A stretch of 35,395 nucleotides of DNA. Origin: Actinomycetota bacterium (lineage in GTDB: Bacteria; Actinomycetota; Geothermincolia; Fen-727; Anoxymicrobiaceae). A program made the translations under genes and the position numbers. The notes beneath the pieces were generated by a model. The model saw only the letters and a list, made by a program, of their open reading frames with translations, ran no database searches and was not told the origin of the DNA. This document shows, piece by piece, positions 8,199 to 15,725 of this stretch. Numbering within the stretch: the stretch's first letter is position 1; every line of letters begins with the position of its first letter. The stretch spans positions 13,492 to 48,886 of the forward strand of contig PMJJ01000048.1 in NCBI GenBank assembly GCA_003157385.1, in the 5' to 3' direction.

Positions 8199-9355
8199 GG
8201 TCCTTCAAGGGGTACCCGCGGCCCGACGGCAAGGTGGGCGCCAGAAACCACGTCGTGGTCATGCCCACGGTCTCCTGCGCGAACGGCGTCGCCGGCGCCA
8301 TCGCACGGCAGGTCGAGGGCGTCGTGCCTCTGTACCACGGCCACGGCTGCGGCAGGGGAGGGCGCGACCTCGAGCTGCACTTCCGCGCGCTGGCGGGCCT
8401 GCTGGCCAACCCCAACGTCGCGGCGGCCCTTCTCGTGGGGCTCGGCTGCGAGGTGGTGAAGGCGCGGTTCCTGGCCGACATGGCGGAGGCGGGCGGCAAA
8501 CCGGTCGAGCACTTCGAGATCCAGGAGGTGGGTGGGTCGCGCCGCGCCGCGCAGAAGGGCGCGGCAATCGCGAGGTCGCTGCTGGAGACGGCGAGCGCGT
8601 GCGAGCGGGTCGAGGCCTCCCCGCAGGATCTGCTGCTGGGCCTGAAGTGCGGGGGCTCGGACTCGCTGTCGGGTGTCACGGCTAACCCGCTGGTGGGCGA
8701 GGTAGCCGACAGGGTCGTGGCGGCGGGCGGGACCACGGTGCTCACCGAGAGCACCGAGATGATCGGTACCAGCCACATCCTCGAGCGCCGTGCGAGCGAC
8801 CCGGAGGTGGCCGCCCGCGTGAAAGAGATGATAGAGGCTGCGGACCGGCGCACGCACGAGATAATGGGTCCCATGGCCTCACTGGTGATCGCCCCGGGGA
8901 ATCTGGAGGGCGGCATGAGCTCGATCCAGGAGAAGTCGCTCGGCTGCATCGCCAAGGCCGGGACGTCGCCGGTGATGCAGGTCGTCGATTACGCGGAGAC
9001 GCCGCAGGCCACCGGCCTGGTCCTCATGGACGGGCCCGGCTACGACACCGAGTCGATGACCGGGCTGGCCGCGGCGGGGGTGCAGGTGATGATGTTCACC
9101 ACGGGGCGCGGCAACCCGATCGGCTATCCCGTAGTGCCCGTCATCAAGATCGCCAGCAACACGCCACTCTTCCGGGCGATGGAGGACGACATGGACGTGG
9201 ACGCCGAGGCCGCGCTCGACGGCGCAAGCCTCACAGGCGCCGGCGACGCGCTGGAGGAGCTACTGCTGCGGGTGCTCGAAGGGGAGCAGACGAAGGCGGA
9301 GCTCAACGGGCAGGACGGGATCATCTGCCTCTACACCACCAACCCCGCCTTCTGA
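8195..9355 (+). CDS. UxaA/GarD/SuyB-type dehydratase large subunit
   Basis: 386 residues starting in an ATGA overlap with the SAF subunit gene. Family motifs in order: GYPRPDGKVGARNHVVVMPTVSCAN (N-terminus), GLKCGGSDSLSGVTANP (about 150-165), GNLEGGMSSIQEKSLGCIAKAGT, and VMMFTTGRGNPIGYPVVPVIKIASN near the C-terminus. These belong to the altronate/galactarate dehydratase family, metal-dependent lyases that remove water (or sulfite in SuyB) from 2-hydroxy acids. Together with the racemase it suggests that one hydroxy-acid stereoisomer is inverted and then dehydrated. It is the last gene of the operon; a short repeat follows the stop by 5 nt. Confidence 0.88.
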   Translation: MRSFKGYPRPDGKVGARNHVVVMPTVSCANGVAGAIARQVEGVVPLYHGHGCGRGGRDLELHFRALAGLLANPNVAAALLVGLGCEVVKARFLADMAEAGGKPVEHFEIQEVGGSRRAAQKGAAIARSLLETASACERVEASPQDLLLGLKCGGSDSLSGVTANPLVGEVADRVVAAGGTTVLTESTEMIGTSHILERRASDPEVAARVKEMIEAADRRTHEIMGPMASLVIAPGNLEGGMSSIQEKSLGCIAKAGTSPVMQVVDYAETPQATGLVLMDGPGYDTESMTGLAAAGVQVMMFTTGRGNPIGYPVVPVIKIASNTPLFRAMEDDMDVDAEAALDGASLTGAGDALEELLLRVLEGEQTKAELNGQDGIICLYTTNPAF

Positions 9356-9360
9356 AAAAG

Positions 9361-9398
9361 AGGGGTCAGGCACTTTTCGCCCGTTTTTTCTCACCTTG
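9361..9398. repeat. Partial copy of the dispersed hairpin family (member B)
   Basis: AGGGGTCAGGCACTTTTCGC, followed by CCGTTTTTTC, lies a few bases after the UxaA-type stop in a convergent gap. GGTCAGGCAC matches the GTCAGGTAC core of the other copies. The stem is weak: only GAAAAA before and TTTTTTC after pair. The T-run may serve as a terminator for the operon. Confidence 0.4.
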
Positions 9399-9475
9399 AC
9401 GTCGTGCAGTCGTGACATTGATCTGTCGCGCGACCTTGAGATCGAGTGGCTTATGATCTTGGTTCCTCCCGTTGC

Positions 9476-10342
9476 TCACCTTCGACGAGCAACGTCCGTC
9501 ACGGGGGGGTCGAAGGCGGAGAGCTTGCCCAGGTACTTGCCGAAGACGTCCCACACGGGCTGGCCGACCTCGACCAGGATCCTCTCCAGGAATATCTCGT
9601 GGTTCACCAGGTCCATGGCGTTGGTCACCAGCCCCTTGTTGAGCGTGAAGACTCCTTCGACATTGGCAGCCGAGAAGATGGAGCCGGTGATGCAGCGCTC
9701 GCTGTCGGCGACCAGCACGAACTGCCGGCCCATGACCGGCACCGCGTGGTGCTTGGAGCGGCTGTGCTGGACGGCCCCCGCCCCGCGCTCCTGCAGCTTC
9801 CTGAGCCCGCGGTGGGGGCTGTAGAGGATCATCGCGATCTCGACGCCGCGGTCCATCGCCGCCAGCAGCGACGGCAGCAGCACCTCGAACTCCTCCGACC
9901 ACAGCGCCACGTGCAGCGTCTTTGCCGATTCGTCGGTCAGGCTCATCCCGCGTGCTATCAGGTCCGCCTCCGAGGTCACCCGCCAGAGGACCTCGACGAC
10001 CTGCGGGTCCCTCTTGTACCTCTCCAGCGCCTCACGCGCACGCCCGCAGGCTTCCTCGGTCGCCTGCTCTATGCTGTCGACCAGTTCCTTGGGGTCGGTG
10101 GGGGCGAACATCCTGCCATCGTGACCCTTGCCCTCGACGCGTACCGCCGCTCCCCGCGCCACCAGCTTGTCGAGGACCTCGTAGATCTTGGCCCGGGGGA
10201 CGCCGCTCAGGCCGGCGACCTGGTACCCGTTGGCCGGCGCCGCGTCCAGCAGAGCGCAGTACGCCCTTGCCTCGTAGTCGCTGAATCCCAGCTCCCCCAG
10301 CGTCTTGAAGGTATCACCGCTGAAAGCCTCTGCCCGTGCCAA
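9476..10342 (-). CDS. TrmB family transcriptional regulator
   Basis: 288 residues from a TTG start at 10342, chosen because GAGGAG lies 6 nt upstream. The track's ATG at 10684 would run through the divergent kdd gene. The N-terminal winged helix reads LGELGFSDYEARAYCALL...GYQVAGLSGVPRAKIYEVLDKLVARG (about residues 15-65), the classic TrmB HTH. A helical region (SIEQATEEACGRAREALERYKRD) and a TrmB C-terminal domain that would bind a ligand follow. TrmB proteins sense small metabolites and act as repressors or activators. Divergence from kdd-kamA and the inverted repeat in between suggest that it controls lysine degradation and possibly itself. Confidence 0.88.
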   Translation of the reverse strand: MARAEAFSGDTFKTLGELGFSDYEARAYCALLDAAPANGYQVAGLSGVPRAKIYEVLDKLVARGAAVRVEGKGHDGRMFAPTDPKELVDSIEQATEEACGRAREALERYKRDPQVVEVLWRVTSEADLIARGMSLTDESAKTLHVALWSEEFEVLLPSLLAAMDRGVEIAMILYSPHRGLRKLQERGAGAVQHSRSKHHAVPVMGRQFVLVADSERCITGSIFSAANVEGVFTLNKGLVTNAMDLVNHEIFLERILVEVGQPVWDVFGKYLGKLSAFDPPVTDVARRR

Positions 10343-10395
10343 TCGCCGCTCCTCGTGCAGTCTCCGCCGCCGGCCGCGAACCAATGATACAGGGG

Positions 10396-10445
10396 TTGAC
10401 GTTCCGGCAGCGAATCCAATATAGTGACTACTATAGGAGTTACTA
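10396..10445 (+). promoter_or_regulatory. kdd-kamA promoter with operator-like inverted repeat
   Basis: TTGACG (10396-10401) and TATAGT (10420-10425) are 18 bp apart and form a clear sigma-70-type promoter. Overlapping and following the -10 is TAGTGACT-n8-AGTTACTA (10422-10445), an inverted repeat matching at 7 of 8 positions. A regulator bound there would block the promoter. TrmB, encoded next door, is the obvious candidate; that is inference. On the other strand TATCAT (10389-10384) may be the -10 for the TrmB gene. Confidence 0.6.
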
Positions 10446-10511
10446 ACGCGAAACGCAAGCAGCCGGCGCCCCGAGGCGCCGCTCGCATTCAGCAGGAAAG
10501 GGGGAGTCACG

Positions 10512-11576
10512 ATGGTGAAGATGCTCGACCGCGACGGCAGCCCCTTCGGCGCGCACCGCGTCCTGGAGCCGGCCGGCGCCCTCCCCCAGGCCGCGTGGAG
10601 GTTGGACAACGACGTCGATAGGCTTTGGCGCAACGAGATCCTCGTCGACGTCTCCGCCCTCAACGTGGACTCCGCAAGCTTCACTCAGCTCATGCGGGCG
10701 TCGGGCGGCGACAAGGCCGAACTGGCGAGCTCGATACTCGACATCGTCGAGGCGCGCGGCAAGCTCGAGAACCCCGAGACGGGCTCGGGGGGGATATTCA
10801 CCGGAACAGTGCTTGCCGTGGGAGACTCGGTCGCCGGCCGCACGCGAAAGGGCGAAGAGATCGCCTCACTGGTGTCACTGACCCTGACGCCCTTGAAGAT
10901 AGTCAAGATCAAGGACATCGATGCGGCGACCGACCGGGTGGAGGTCGAGGCCCGCGCGTTGCTCTTCGAGGCCGGGCAGTTCGCTCCGATGCCGCCGGAC
11001 ATGCCTGAGCCGCTGGCACTCGCCGTGCTCGATGTCTGCGGCGCACCGTCCCGGATGGCGGCGATGACCGGGCCCGGCGATACGGTCGTCATCATCGGTG
11101 CGGGAGGCAAGGCGGGGATGCTGTGCGCGCAGGCCGCGCGGAATAACGTGGAGGGGGAGGGAACCGTGATCGGGGTCGACCACCCTGACGGCAACCTCGA
11201 TCTGCTGGTATCGCTGGGGCTCTGCGACGCGCACCTGGCGATCGACGCCACAGACGCTCTCGAGGTCCATCAGCGGATCGCCGACATAACCGGCGGCCGC
11301 ATGGCGGACCTGGTCGTCAACTGCGTGAACGTGCCGGACACCGAGATGGCCTCCATCCTCGCGTGCGCCGAAGGAGGGCTGGTCTACTTCTTCGGGATGG
11401 CGACGTCCTTCTCCAGGGCGGCCCTCGGCGCGGAGGGAGTCGGGCGCGATGTCAGGATGCTCATCGGCAACGGATTCACGACGGAGCACGCGGCGTACGC
11501 GCTCGACCTGCTGCGCGGGCGCCCGGACCTTCGCGACCTGTACGAGTCGATCTACGCTCAGGGGAGCAAGCGATGA
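10512..11576 (+). CDS. kdd: L-erythro-3,5-diaminohexanoate dehydrogenase
   Basis: 354 residues; AGGAAAGGGGG precedes the ATG. The sequence follows the Fusobacterium/Clostridium Kdd protein closely: HRVLEPAGALPQAAW, NEILVDVSALNVDSASFTQL, ENPETGSGG, SLTLTPLKI, DVCGAPSRMA, VIIGAGGKAGMLCA (NAD-binding Rossmann loop, about 195-210), VNCVNVPDTEMASI and FGMATSFSRAALGAEGVGRDV. Kdd oxidatively deaminates 3,5-diaminohexanoate to 5-amino-3-oxohexanoate in lysine fermentation. The stop overlaps the kamA start in ATGA. The partner enzymes lysine 5,6-aminomutase (kamD, kamE), kce and kal are not in the window. Confidence 0.95.
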   Translation: MVKMLDRDGSPFGAHRVLEPAGALPQAAWRLDNDVDRLWRNEILVDVSALNVDSASFTQLMRASGGDKAELASSILDIVEARGKLENPETGSGGIFTGTVLAVGDSVAGRTRKGEEIASLVSLTLTPLKIVKIKDIDAATDRVEVEARALLFEAGQFAPMPPDMPEPLALAVLDVCGAPSRMAAMTGPGDTVVIIGAGGKAGMLCAQAARNNVEGEGTVIGVDHPDGNLDLLVSLGLCDAHLAIDATDALEVHQRIADITGGRMADLVVNCVNVPDTEMASILACAEGGLVYFFGMATSFSRAALGAEGVGRDVRMLIGNGFTTEHAAYALDLLRGRPDLRDLYESIYAQGSKR

Positions 11577-12796
11577 AGACATACGAAAAAGTGGATTACC
11601 GGAAGCTGCCGATGTTCGTCGGCGTAACAGGCGAGCAGTGGAACGACTGGCGCTGGCAGGCCGCGAACGTCATCAGGGACACGGAAACGCTCTCACGGGT
11701 CATAGACCTGAGTGAGGATGAAAAGGCGGAGCTCGAGCGATGCCTTCAGCGCTTCCGGATGGCCATAACGCCGTATTACGCGGCCCTCATGGACGACAGC
11801 CATCCGCTGTGCTCGATCCGGTTGCAGTCAGTCCCGAGTGCCCGCGAGCTGCTGGAATGCGACGCGGATCTGGCCGACCCCCTCTGTGAGGACGCGGACT
11901 CGCCGGTGCCGGGGCTGACCCACCGCTACCCTGACAGGGTGCTGTTCCTGGTGACCAACAGGTGCTCGATGTACTGCAGGCACTGCACGCGCCGCCGCCT
12001 GGTGGGCTTCCAGGACCGACACCTCACCGAGTCGCAGCTCGATGCCTGCATCCGCTACATCGCGCGTCACCCGGAGATCAGGGACGTCCTTCTGTCGGGC
12101 GGCGACCCGCTGACGCTCCCGGACGTCAGGCTGGAGTCCATCCTCAGCCGGCTGCGCGCGATCGACCACGTCGAGATAATACGGATCGGCACGCGGATGC
12201 CGGTGGTGCTGCCGATGCGCATCACCGACGAGCTGGTCGCCATGCTGCGCAAATACCAGCCCATCTACGTCAACACGCACTTCAACCACTACAAGGAGAT
12301 TACCGCCGAGGCCGCCGCCGCCTGCGCGAAGCTCGCCGACGGAGGCTTCCCGCTGGGCAACCAGAGCGTGCTGCTGCGCGACGTCAACGACTGCCCGCGC
12401 ATCATGAAGAAGCTGGTGCAGGAGCTGCTGGCCATCCGTGTAAAGCCCTATTACCTCTACCAGTGCGACCTGTCTCAGGGGATCGGGCACTTCCGCACCT
12501 CGGTCGCCCGCGGCATGGAGATAATAGAGAACCTGCGCGGCCACACCAGCGGGCTCGCGGTGCCCACCTTCGTGGTGGACGCTCCCGGCGGCGGCGGCAA
12601 GATACCGGTGATGCCCAACTACCTGCTCTCGTACTCGGACAAGCGGATCATCCTCCGCAACTACGAGGGTGACATCACCACTTACACGCAGCCGGAGAAC
12701 ATCTACTCCGACTGCTGGTGCGAGTTGTGCCGCGAGGATCGCTACGAATCGAACTCGATCCTGCGTGAATCGACGCTCATGTCCCCGCTGGCATAG
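11573..12796 (+). CDS. kamA: Lysine 2,3-aminomutase (radical SAM, PLP)
   Basis: 407 residues, starting in an ATGA overlap with kdd. The radical SAM cluster motif is CSMYCRHC (Cys131, 135, 138), preceded by RYPDRVLFLVTNR. LLSGGDPLTL is the SAM-binding GGDP motif. PGGGGKIPVMPNYLLS near residue 340 contains the PLP-binding lysine. RIGTRMPVVLPMRIT and VNTHFNHYKEIT are also typical. The enzyme turns L-lysine into L-beta-lysine, the first step of anaerobic lysine fermentation. Paired with kdd, fermentation fits better than beta-lysine osmolyte synthesis (which would need ablB). The length is normal for the family. Confidence 0.96.
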   Translation: MKTYEKVDYRKLPMFVGVTGEQWNDWRWQAANVIRDTETLSRVIDLSEDEKAELERCLQRFRMAITPYYAALMDDSHPLCSIRLQSVPSARELLECDADLADPLCEDADSPVPGLTHRYPDRVLFLVTNRCSMYCRHCTRRRLVGFQDRHLTESQLDACIRYIARHPEIRDVLLSGGDPLTLPDVRLESILSRLRAIDHVEIIRIGTRMPVVLPMRITDELVAMLRKYQPIYVNTHFNHYKEITAEAAAACAKLADGGFPLGNQSVLLRDVNDCPRIMKKLVQELLAIRVKPYYLYQCDLSQGIGHFRTSVARGMEIIENLRGHTSGLAVPTFVVDAPGGGGKIPVMPNYLLSYSDKRIILRNYEGDITTYTQPENIYSDCWCELCREDRYESNSILRESTLMSPLA

Positions 12797-12851
12797 AGGA
12801 CCTGGCGCGATGAGATACCCGCCCGTATGACTTCCTCGTTACGGGGCCGGC

Positions 12852-14468
12852 TCACCGGGGCCCGCCGCTCGCGCCGGGCGCCTGGAAGCAGGTCTCCCCG
12901 CCGGCGACCGTGCGCAGGACCTTGATGTTCGAGATGCGCTCAGTCGCCACGTCGACCGGGTTCGCGTCGAGGAGCACCATGTCCGCGCGCTTGCCCGGCG
13001 AGATGCTGCCGCGAACTTCCTCCTGGTGCTGCGCGAAAGCCGCGTCCCGCGTATACATCCTGACCGCCTCGGCCGCGGTCAGGCACTCCTGAGTCTCGAA
13101 CCCGTCGCGGGTCACGCAGCAGTGGATCGCGCTCAGCACGTCGGTGGACTCCACCGGCGCGTCCGAGGAGCCGGCGAGCCGAACCCCGGCGTCCAGCATG
13201 GAGCGGAACGGATAGGTCATCCGGACCCGCTCGCCCAGCCTCTCGCCCAGCCAGCCCTTCTCCGTGTGCACGTACAGCGGCGTGACCGCGGCGACGACCC
13301 CGAGCCGCGCCATGTCCTCGATAAGCCGCTCGTCCAGCACAGAGGCGTGCTCCAGCCTGTGCCGCGCGTCGGCGCGCGGGTGCTCGCGCTGCAGGCGCGC
13401 ATAAAGGTCGACGACGGTGCGGTTGGCGGCGTCGCCGATCGCGTGAGTCGCTATCTGCAGTCCCATGTTGTGTGCCGCGACCATGCGCCGGTACAGCTCG
13501 GCTTCGTCGTAGATGAGAAAACCGGTGTTGTCCGGCGCGTCACTGAACGGCCGGCTCATGAAGGCGGTGCGCGAGCCCAGGCTGCCGTCCGCGAAGATCT
13601 TCATCGCGCCGACCCGGTGCCCGGCTCCCCCCGGCTGCTCCAGCGGCGTCCGCCTCGCCTCCACGATTTTTTCGATGTCGCGCGCGATGAGCATGCCGAA
13701 GATCGTCTGCGGCATGCCGTCCAGCAGCAGTTGCATAGCCAACAGGTCGAGCATGCCCTGCTCGCCCCCCGGCCCTTCCGCGTCGGTCTGCAGCACCGCG
13801 CCCAGCGACGTGATCCCGCGCGCCGCAAGCCTGTCGAACGTGTTGCGCGCACTCTCGAGGAACACCGGGATGTCCGGTGGCGGCATCAGCGACAGGACGA
13901 CCTGCGCAGCTGCCTCGCGGAACGGCCCCGCCGGGTACCCGTCAGGCTCCCGGTCGATGAAGCCACCGGGAGGGTCGGACGTTGAGGCGTCGATGCCGGC
14001 GACCTCGATCGCGGCTGTGTTCGCGATGAGCATGTGACCGTCGTAGCGGACTATGACGGCCGGCCTGCCCCCGACCGCCCGGTCCATTTCCTGCCTGCTC
14101 AGCATCCGCTTCTCGGCCAGCTTCTGGTCGTCGAAGTCCAGGCCGAGGACCCAGGCGCCCTCGCCCGCCTCCGCCGCGGACTCGCCCAGGATCTCCTGCA
14201 CGTCAGCCACCGAGCGGGCCTTGCCCAGCGCCGCGTTCATCTCGAAGAAGGCGAGCATCACCGGGTGGATGTGCGTGTCGATGAAGCCGGGCAGCAGCGC
14301 CCCTCCACCGAGGTCGACCTCTTCGTGCCCGGTGCCCATCGCCGCGCGGCACTCCTCGACGGAGCCTACCGCTGCGATCTCCTCGCCCCGCACCGCGATC
14401 GCCCGGGCCCTGGGCCGCGACTCGTCTACCGTATAGACCTCGCAGTTGAGATAGAGACGCTCCGGCAT
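12852..14468 (-). CDS. Amidohydrolase family protein, YtcJ-like
   Basis: About 538 residues. Start choices are ATG 14468 (MPERLYLN) or ATG 14480 (MRGEMPERL); neither has an ideally spaced ribosome site. Motifs: PGFIDTHIHP (metal-binding HxH, about residues 60-69), KIFADGSLGSRTAFM, QIATHAIGDAANRTVVD and RLEHASVLDE (metal histidines), and GSSDAPVESTD (metal Asp) near the C-terminus. This is the amidohydrolase-3/YtcJ type, about 540 residues, which hydrolyses N-acyl or amide bonds in unknown substrates. It is convergent with kamA and lies downstream of the YbhB-like gene on the same strand, separated by a hairpin repeat. Confidence 0.9.
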   Translation of the reverse strand: MPERLYLNCEVYTVDESRPRARAIAVRGEEIAAVGSVEECRAAMGTGHEEVDLGGGALLPGFIDTHIHPVMLAFFEMNAALGKARSVADVQEILGESAAEAGEGAWVLGLDFDDQKLAEKRMLSRQEMDRAVGGRPAVIVRYDGHMLIANTAAIEVAGIDASTSDPPGGFIDREPDGYPAGPFREAAAQVVLSLMPPPDIPVFLESARNTFDRLAARGITSLGAVLQTDAEGPGGEQGMLDLLAMQLLLDGMPQTIFGMLIARDIEKIVEARRTPLEQPGGAGHRVGAMKIFADGSLGSRTAFMSRPFSDAPDNTGFLIYDEAELYRRMVAAHNMGLQIATHAIGDAANRTVVDLYARLQREHPRADARHRLEHASVLDERLIEDMARLGVVAAVTPLYVHTEKGWLGERLGERVRMTYPFRSMLDAGVRLAGSSDAPVESTDVLSAIHCCVTRDGFETQECLTAAEAVRMYTRDAAFAQHQEEVRGSISPGKRADMVLLDANPVDVATERISNIKVLRTVAGGETCFQAPGASGGPR

Positions 14469-14542
14469 TTCCCCCCGCATGTCCTTCCAGTGATGGTGTT
14501 TGAACGGCCAACCGATATTAGATGGAAAACGCGCGAGGTGCA

Positions 14543-14579
14543 AAAACGCACCAAGGTGTCAGGTACCATGGTGCGTTTT
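14543..14579. repeat. Dispersed variable-arm hairpin (member C)
   Basis: AAAACGCACCA (14543-14553) and TGGTGCGTTTT (14569-14579) are perfect 11-bp inverted arms. The 15-nt loop, read on the minus strand, is TGGTACCTGACACCT. The same loop (14 of 15) sits between completely different arms at 27729-27763. The copy lies between two minus-strand genes. Confidence 0.8.
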
Positions 14580-14599
14580 GACGCTTGGCCGCCGCCGCG

Positions 14600-15040
14600 T
14601 CAGTCCCGCGAGTAGAGACCGACCAGCTCAGCGGTTTCTATGATGTGCGCTTTGACCCTGTGCATCAGCTGGTCGGCAGTGATGAACGGCGGCAGGTCGA
14701 GAGCGGTGTTCAGCGCGTAAAGCCTGAAGAAGTACCTGTGCGTGCCCGACGGCGGACAGGGCCCGGCGTAGCCGCTCTTCCCGGTGGAGGTCACGGCCTG
14801 GATCGACTCGGGGGGCACTTCCCCCTCCGGTATCTCCTCGATCCGCGGGTCGATGTTGAACACGACCCAGTGCACGAAGTCGCCACTCGGCGCGTCAGGG
14901 TCGTCGACCACCAGGACCAGGCTCTCGGCGTTGTCCGGCACATCGCCGATCTCGAGCGCCGGGTTGATGCTCTCGCCGTCGCAGGTGAACCTGGCCGGGA
15001 TCTCCTCGAAGTTGGCGAACTCCGGGCTGGACAGCTTCAA
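14600..15040 (-). CDS. YbhB/YbcL family (PEBP, Raf-kinase-inhibitor-like) protein
   Basis: 146 residues from a TTG start at 15040, chosen because AAGGAGG lies 8 nt upstream and the family starts at this point (LKLSSPEF); the upstream ATG in the track is rejected. Signature segments: PARFTCDGESINPALEIGDVP, LVLVVDDPDAPSGDFVHWVVFNID and GYAGPCPPSGTHRYFFRLYALN. These are the ligand-site motifs of phosphatidylethanolamine-binding-protein-like bacterial proteins. No signal peptide is seen, so it is probably cytoplasmic. The biochemical role is unknown for bacterial members. It is divergent from the proline-rich membrane protein gene. Confidence 0.92.
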   Translation of the reverse strand: MKLSSPEFANFEEIPARFTCDGESINPALEIGDVPDNAESLVLVVDDPDAPSGDFVHWVVFNIDPRIEEIPEGEVPPESIQAVTSTGKSGYAGPCPPSGTHRYFFRLYALNTALDLPPFITADQLMHRVKAHIIETAELVGLYSRD

Positions 15041-15191
15041 TGTCGTCGCCTCCTTGGTTTCACGTGCCGCCCTCCGCGGCCTGCTGCTGTCGTTTTCTTG
15101 TGGAGCGCGCCGATACCTGCAAAGCGCGGTTGCAACAGGCACGGCAAGGCATGGGATAATGTCGGTGATATCCGAACTATGGAGGTTCCAG

Positions 15192-15647
15192 ATGGCGATC
15201 GCGTTGATGGCCGACTTTGTGGCGAGAGTCCCGCGCCTGCGGTTCCGGGGCCTTGGATTGCTGATCGCGGTGGCGATCTACCTGGTCCTGTGCGCCCTTG
15301 TCGGGCTGTGGGCCGGACACGTCGCCCAGAACCGCGGAAGGCAGTTCTCTCTCTATTTCGCAATCGCGTTCATCGTGTCGCTGTGCGGCTTGCTACCCGG
15401 CATCGTCGTGGTCATCGTCGCCTACGCCCAGGGGCCCAGCACGGGCACGCCGCCTCAGATGCCCGGCGCATCAGGAGCTCCACCGGGCGGGCAGTACACC
15501 CCGGTGCCGCCGCCGTTACAGCCACCACCATCGCCTCCGCAAGCGCCGCCTCCTCCACCGCCGGTGGAGCCGCAGGCGAGCGGGCAGGTGAAGCAGAATC
15601 CCGATGGAGGCTACGAGTACACTCCGCCGCCTCCGCCGCCCAGGTGA
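15192..15647 (+). CDS. Small membrane protein with proline-rich tail
   Basis: 151 residues from the ATG at 15192, with GGAGG 6 nt upstream and ATAATGT (possible -10) further upstream. Two membrane helices are visible: GLGLLIAVAIYLVLCALVGLWAG (about 21-43) and YFAIAFIVSLCGLLPGIVVVIVAYA (about 55-79). A long tail rich in Pro, Gly and Gln follows (PPPLQPPPSPPQAPPPPPP), ending PPPPPPR. Such tails are flexible and can bind other proteins or cross the cell wall. I do not recognise the family. It stands alone, divergent from the PEBP gene. Confidence 0.75.
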   Translation: MAIALMADFVARVPRLRFRGLGLLIAVAIYLVLCALVGLWAGHVAQNRGRQFSLYFAIAFIVSLCGLLPGIVVVIVAYAQGPSTGTPPQMPGASGAPPGGQYTPVPPPLQPPPSPPQAPPPPPPVEPQASGQVKQNPDGGYEYTPPPPPPR

Positions 15648-15725
15648 CGTGCATCGCGCCGGTGGATGTGCGTGAGGAGCTGAGGCCTCGCCGAGTCAAC
15701 CGGGTCATGCCAGTGACGGCACCTG

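Noticed and set aside
5572-8857. Long minus-strand ORFs over the racemase operon (5572-7053, 7139-8857, 8104-8955)
   Set aside because: The opposite strand carries complete, motif-bearing genes in a tight operon; these are shadows.
9366-9902. Minus-strand ORF overlapping TrmB
   Set aside because: Other frame of the TrmB gene; the TrmB frame has the HTH and a continuous fold.
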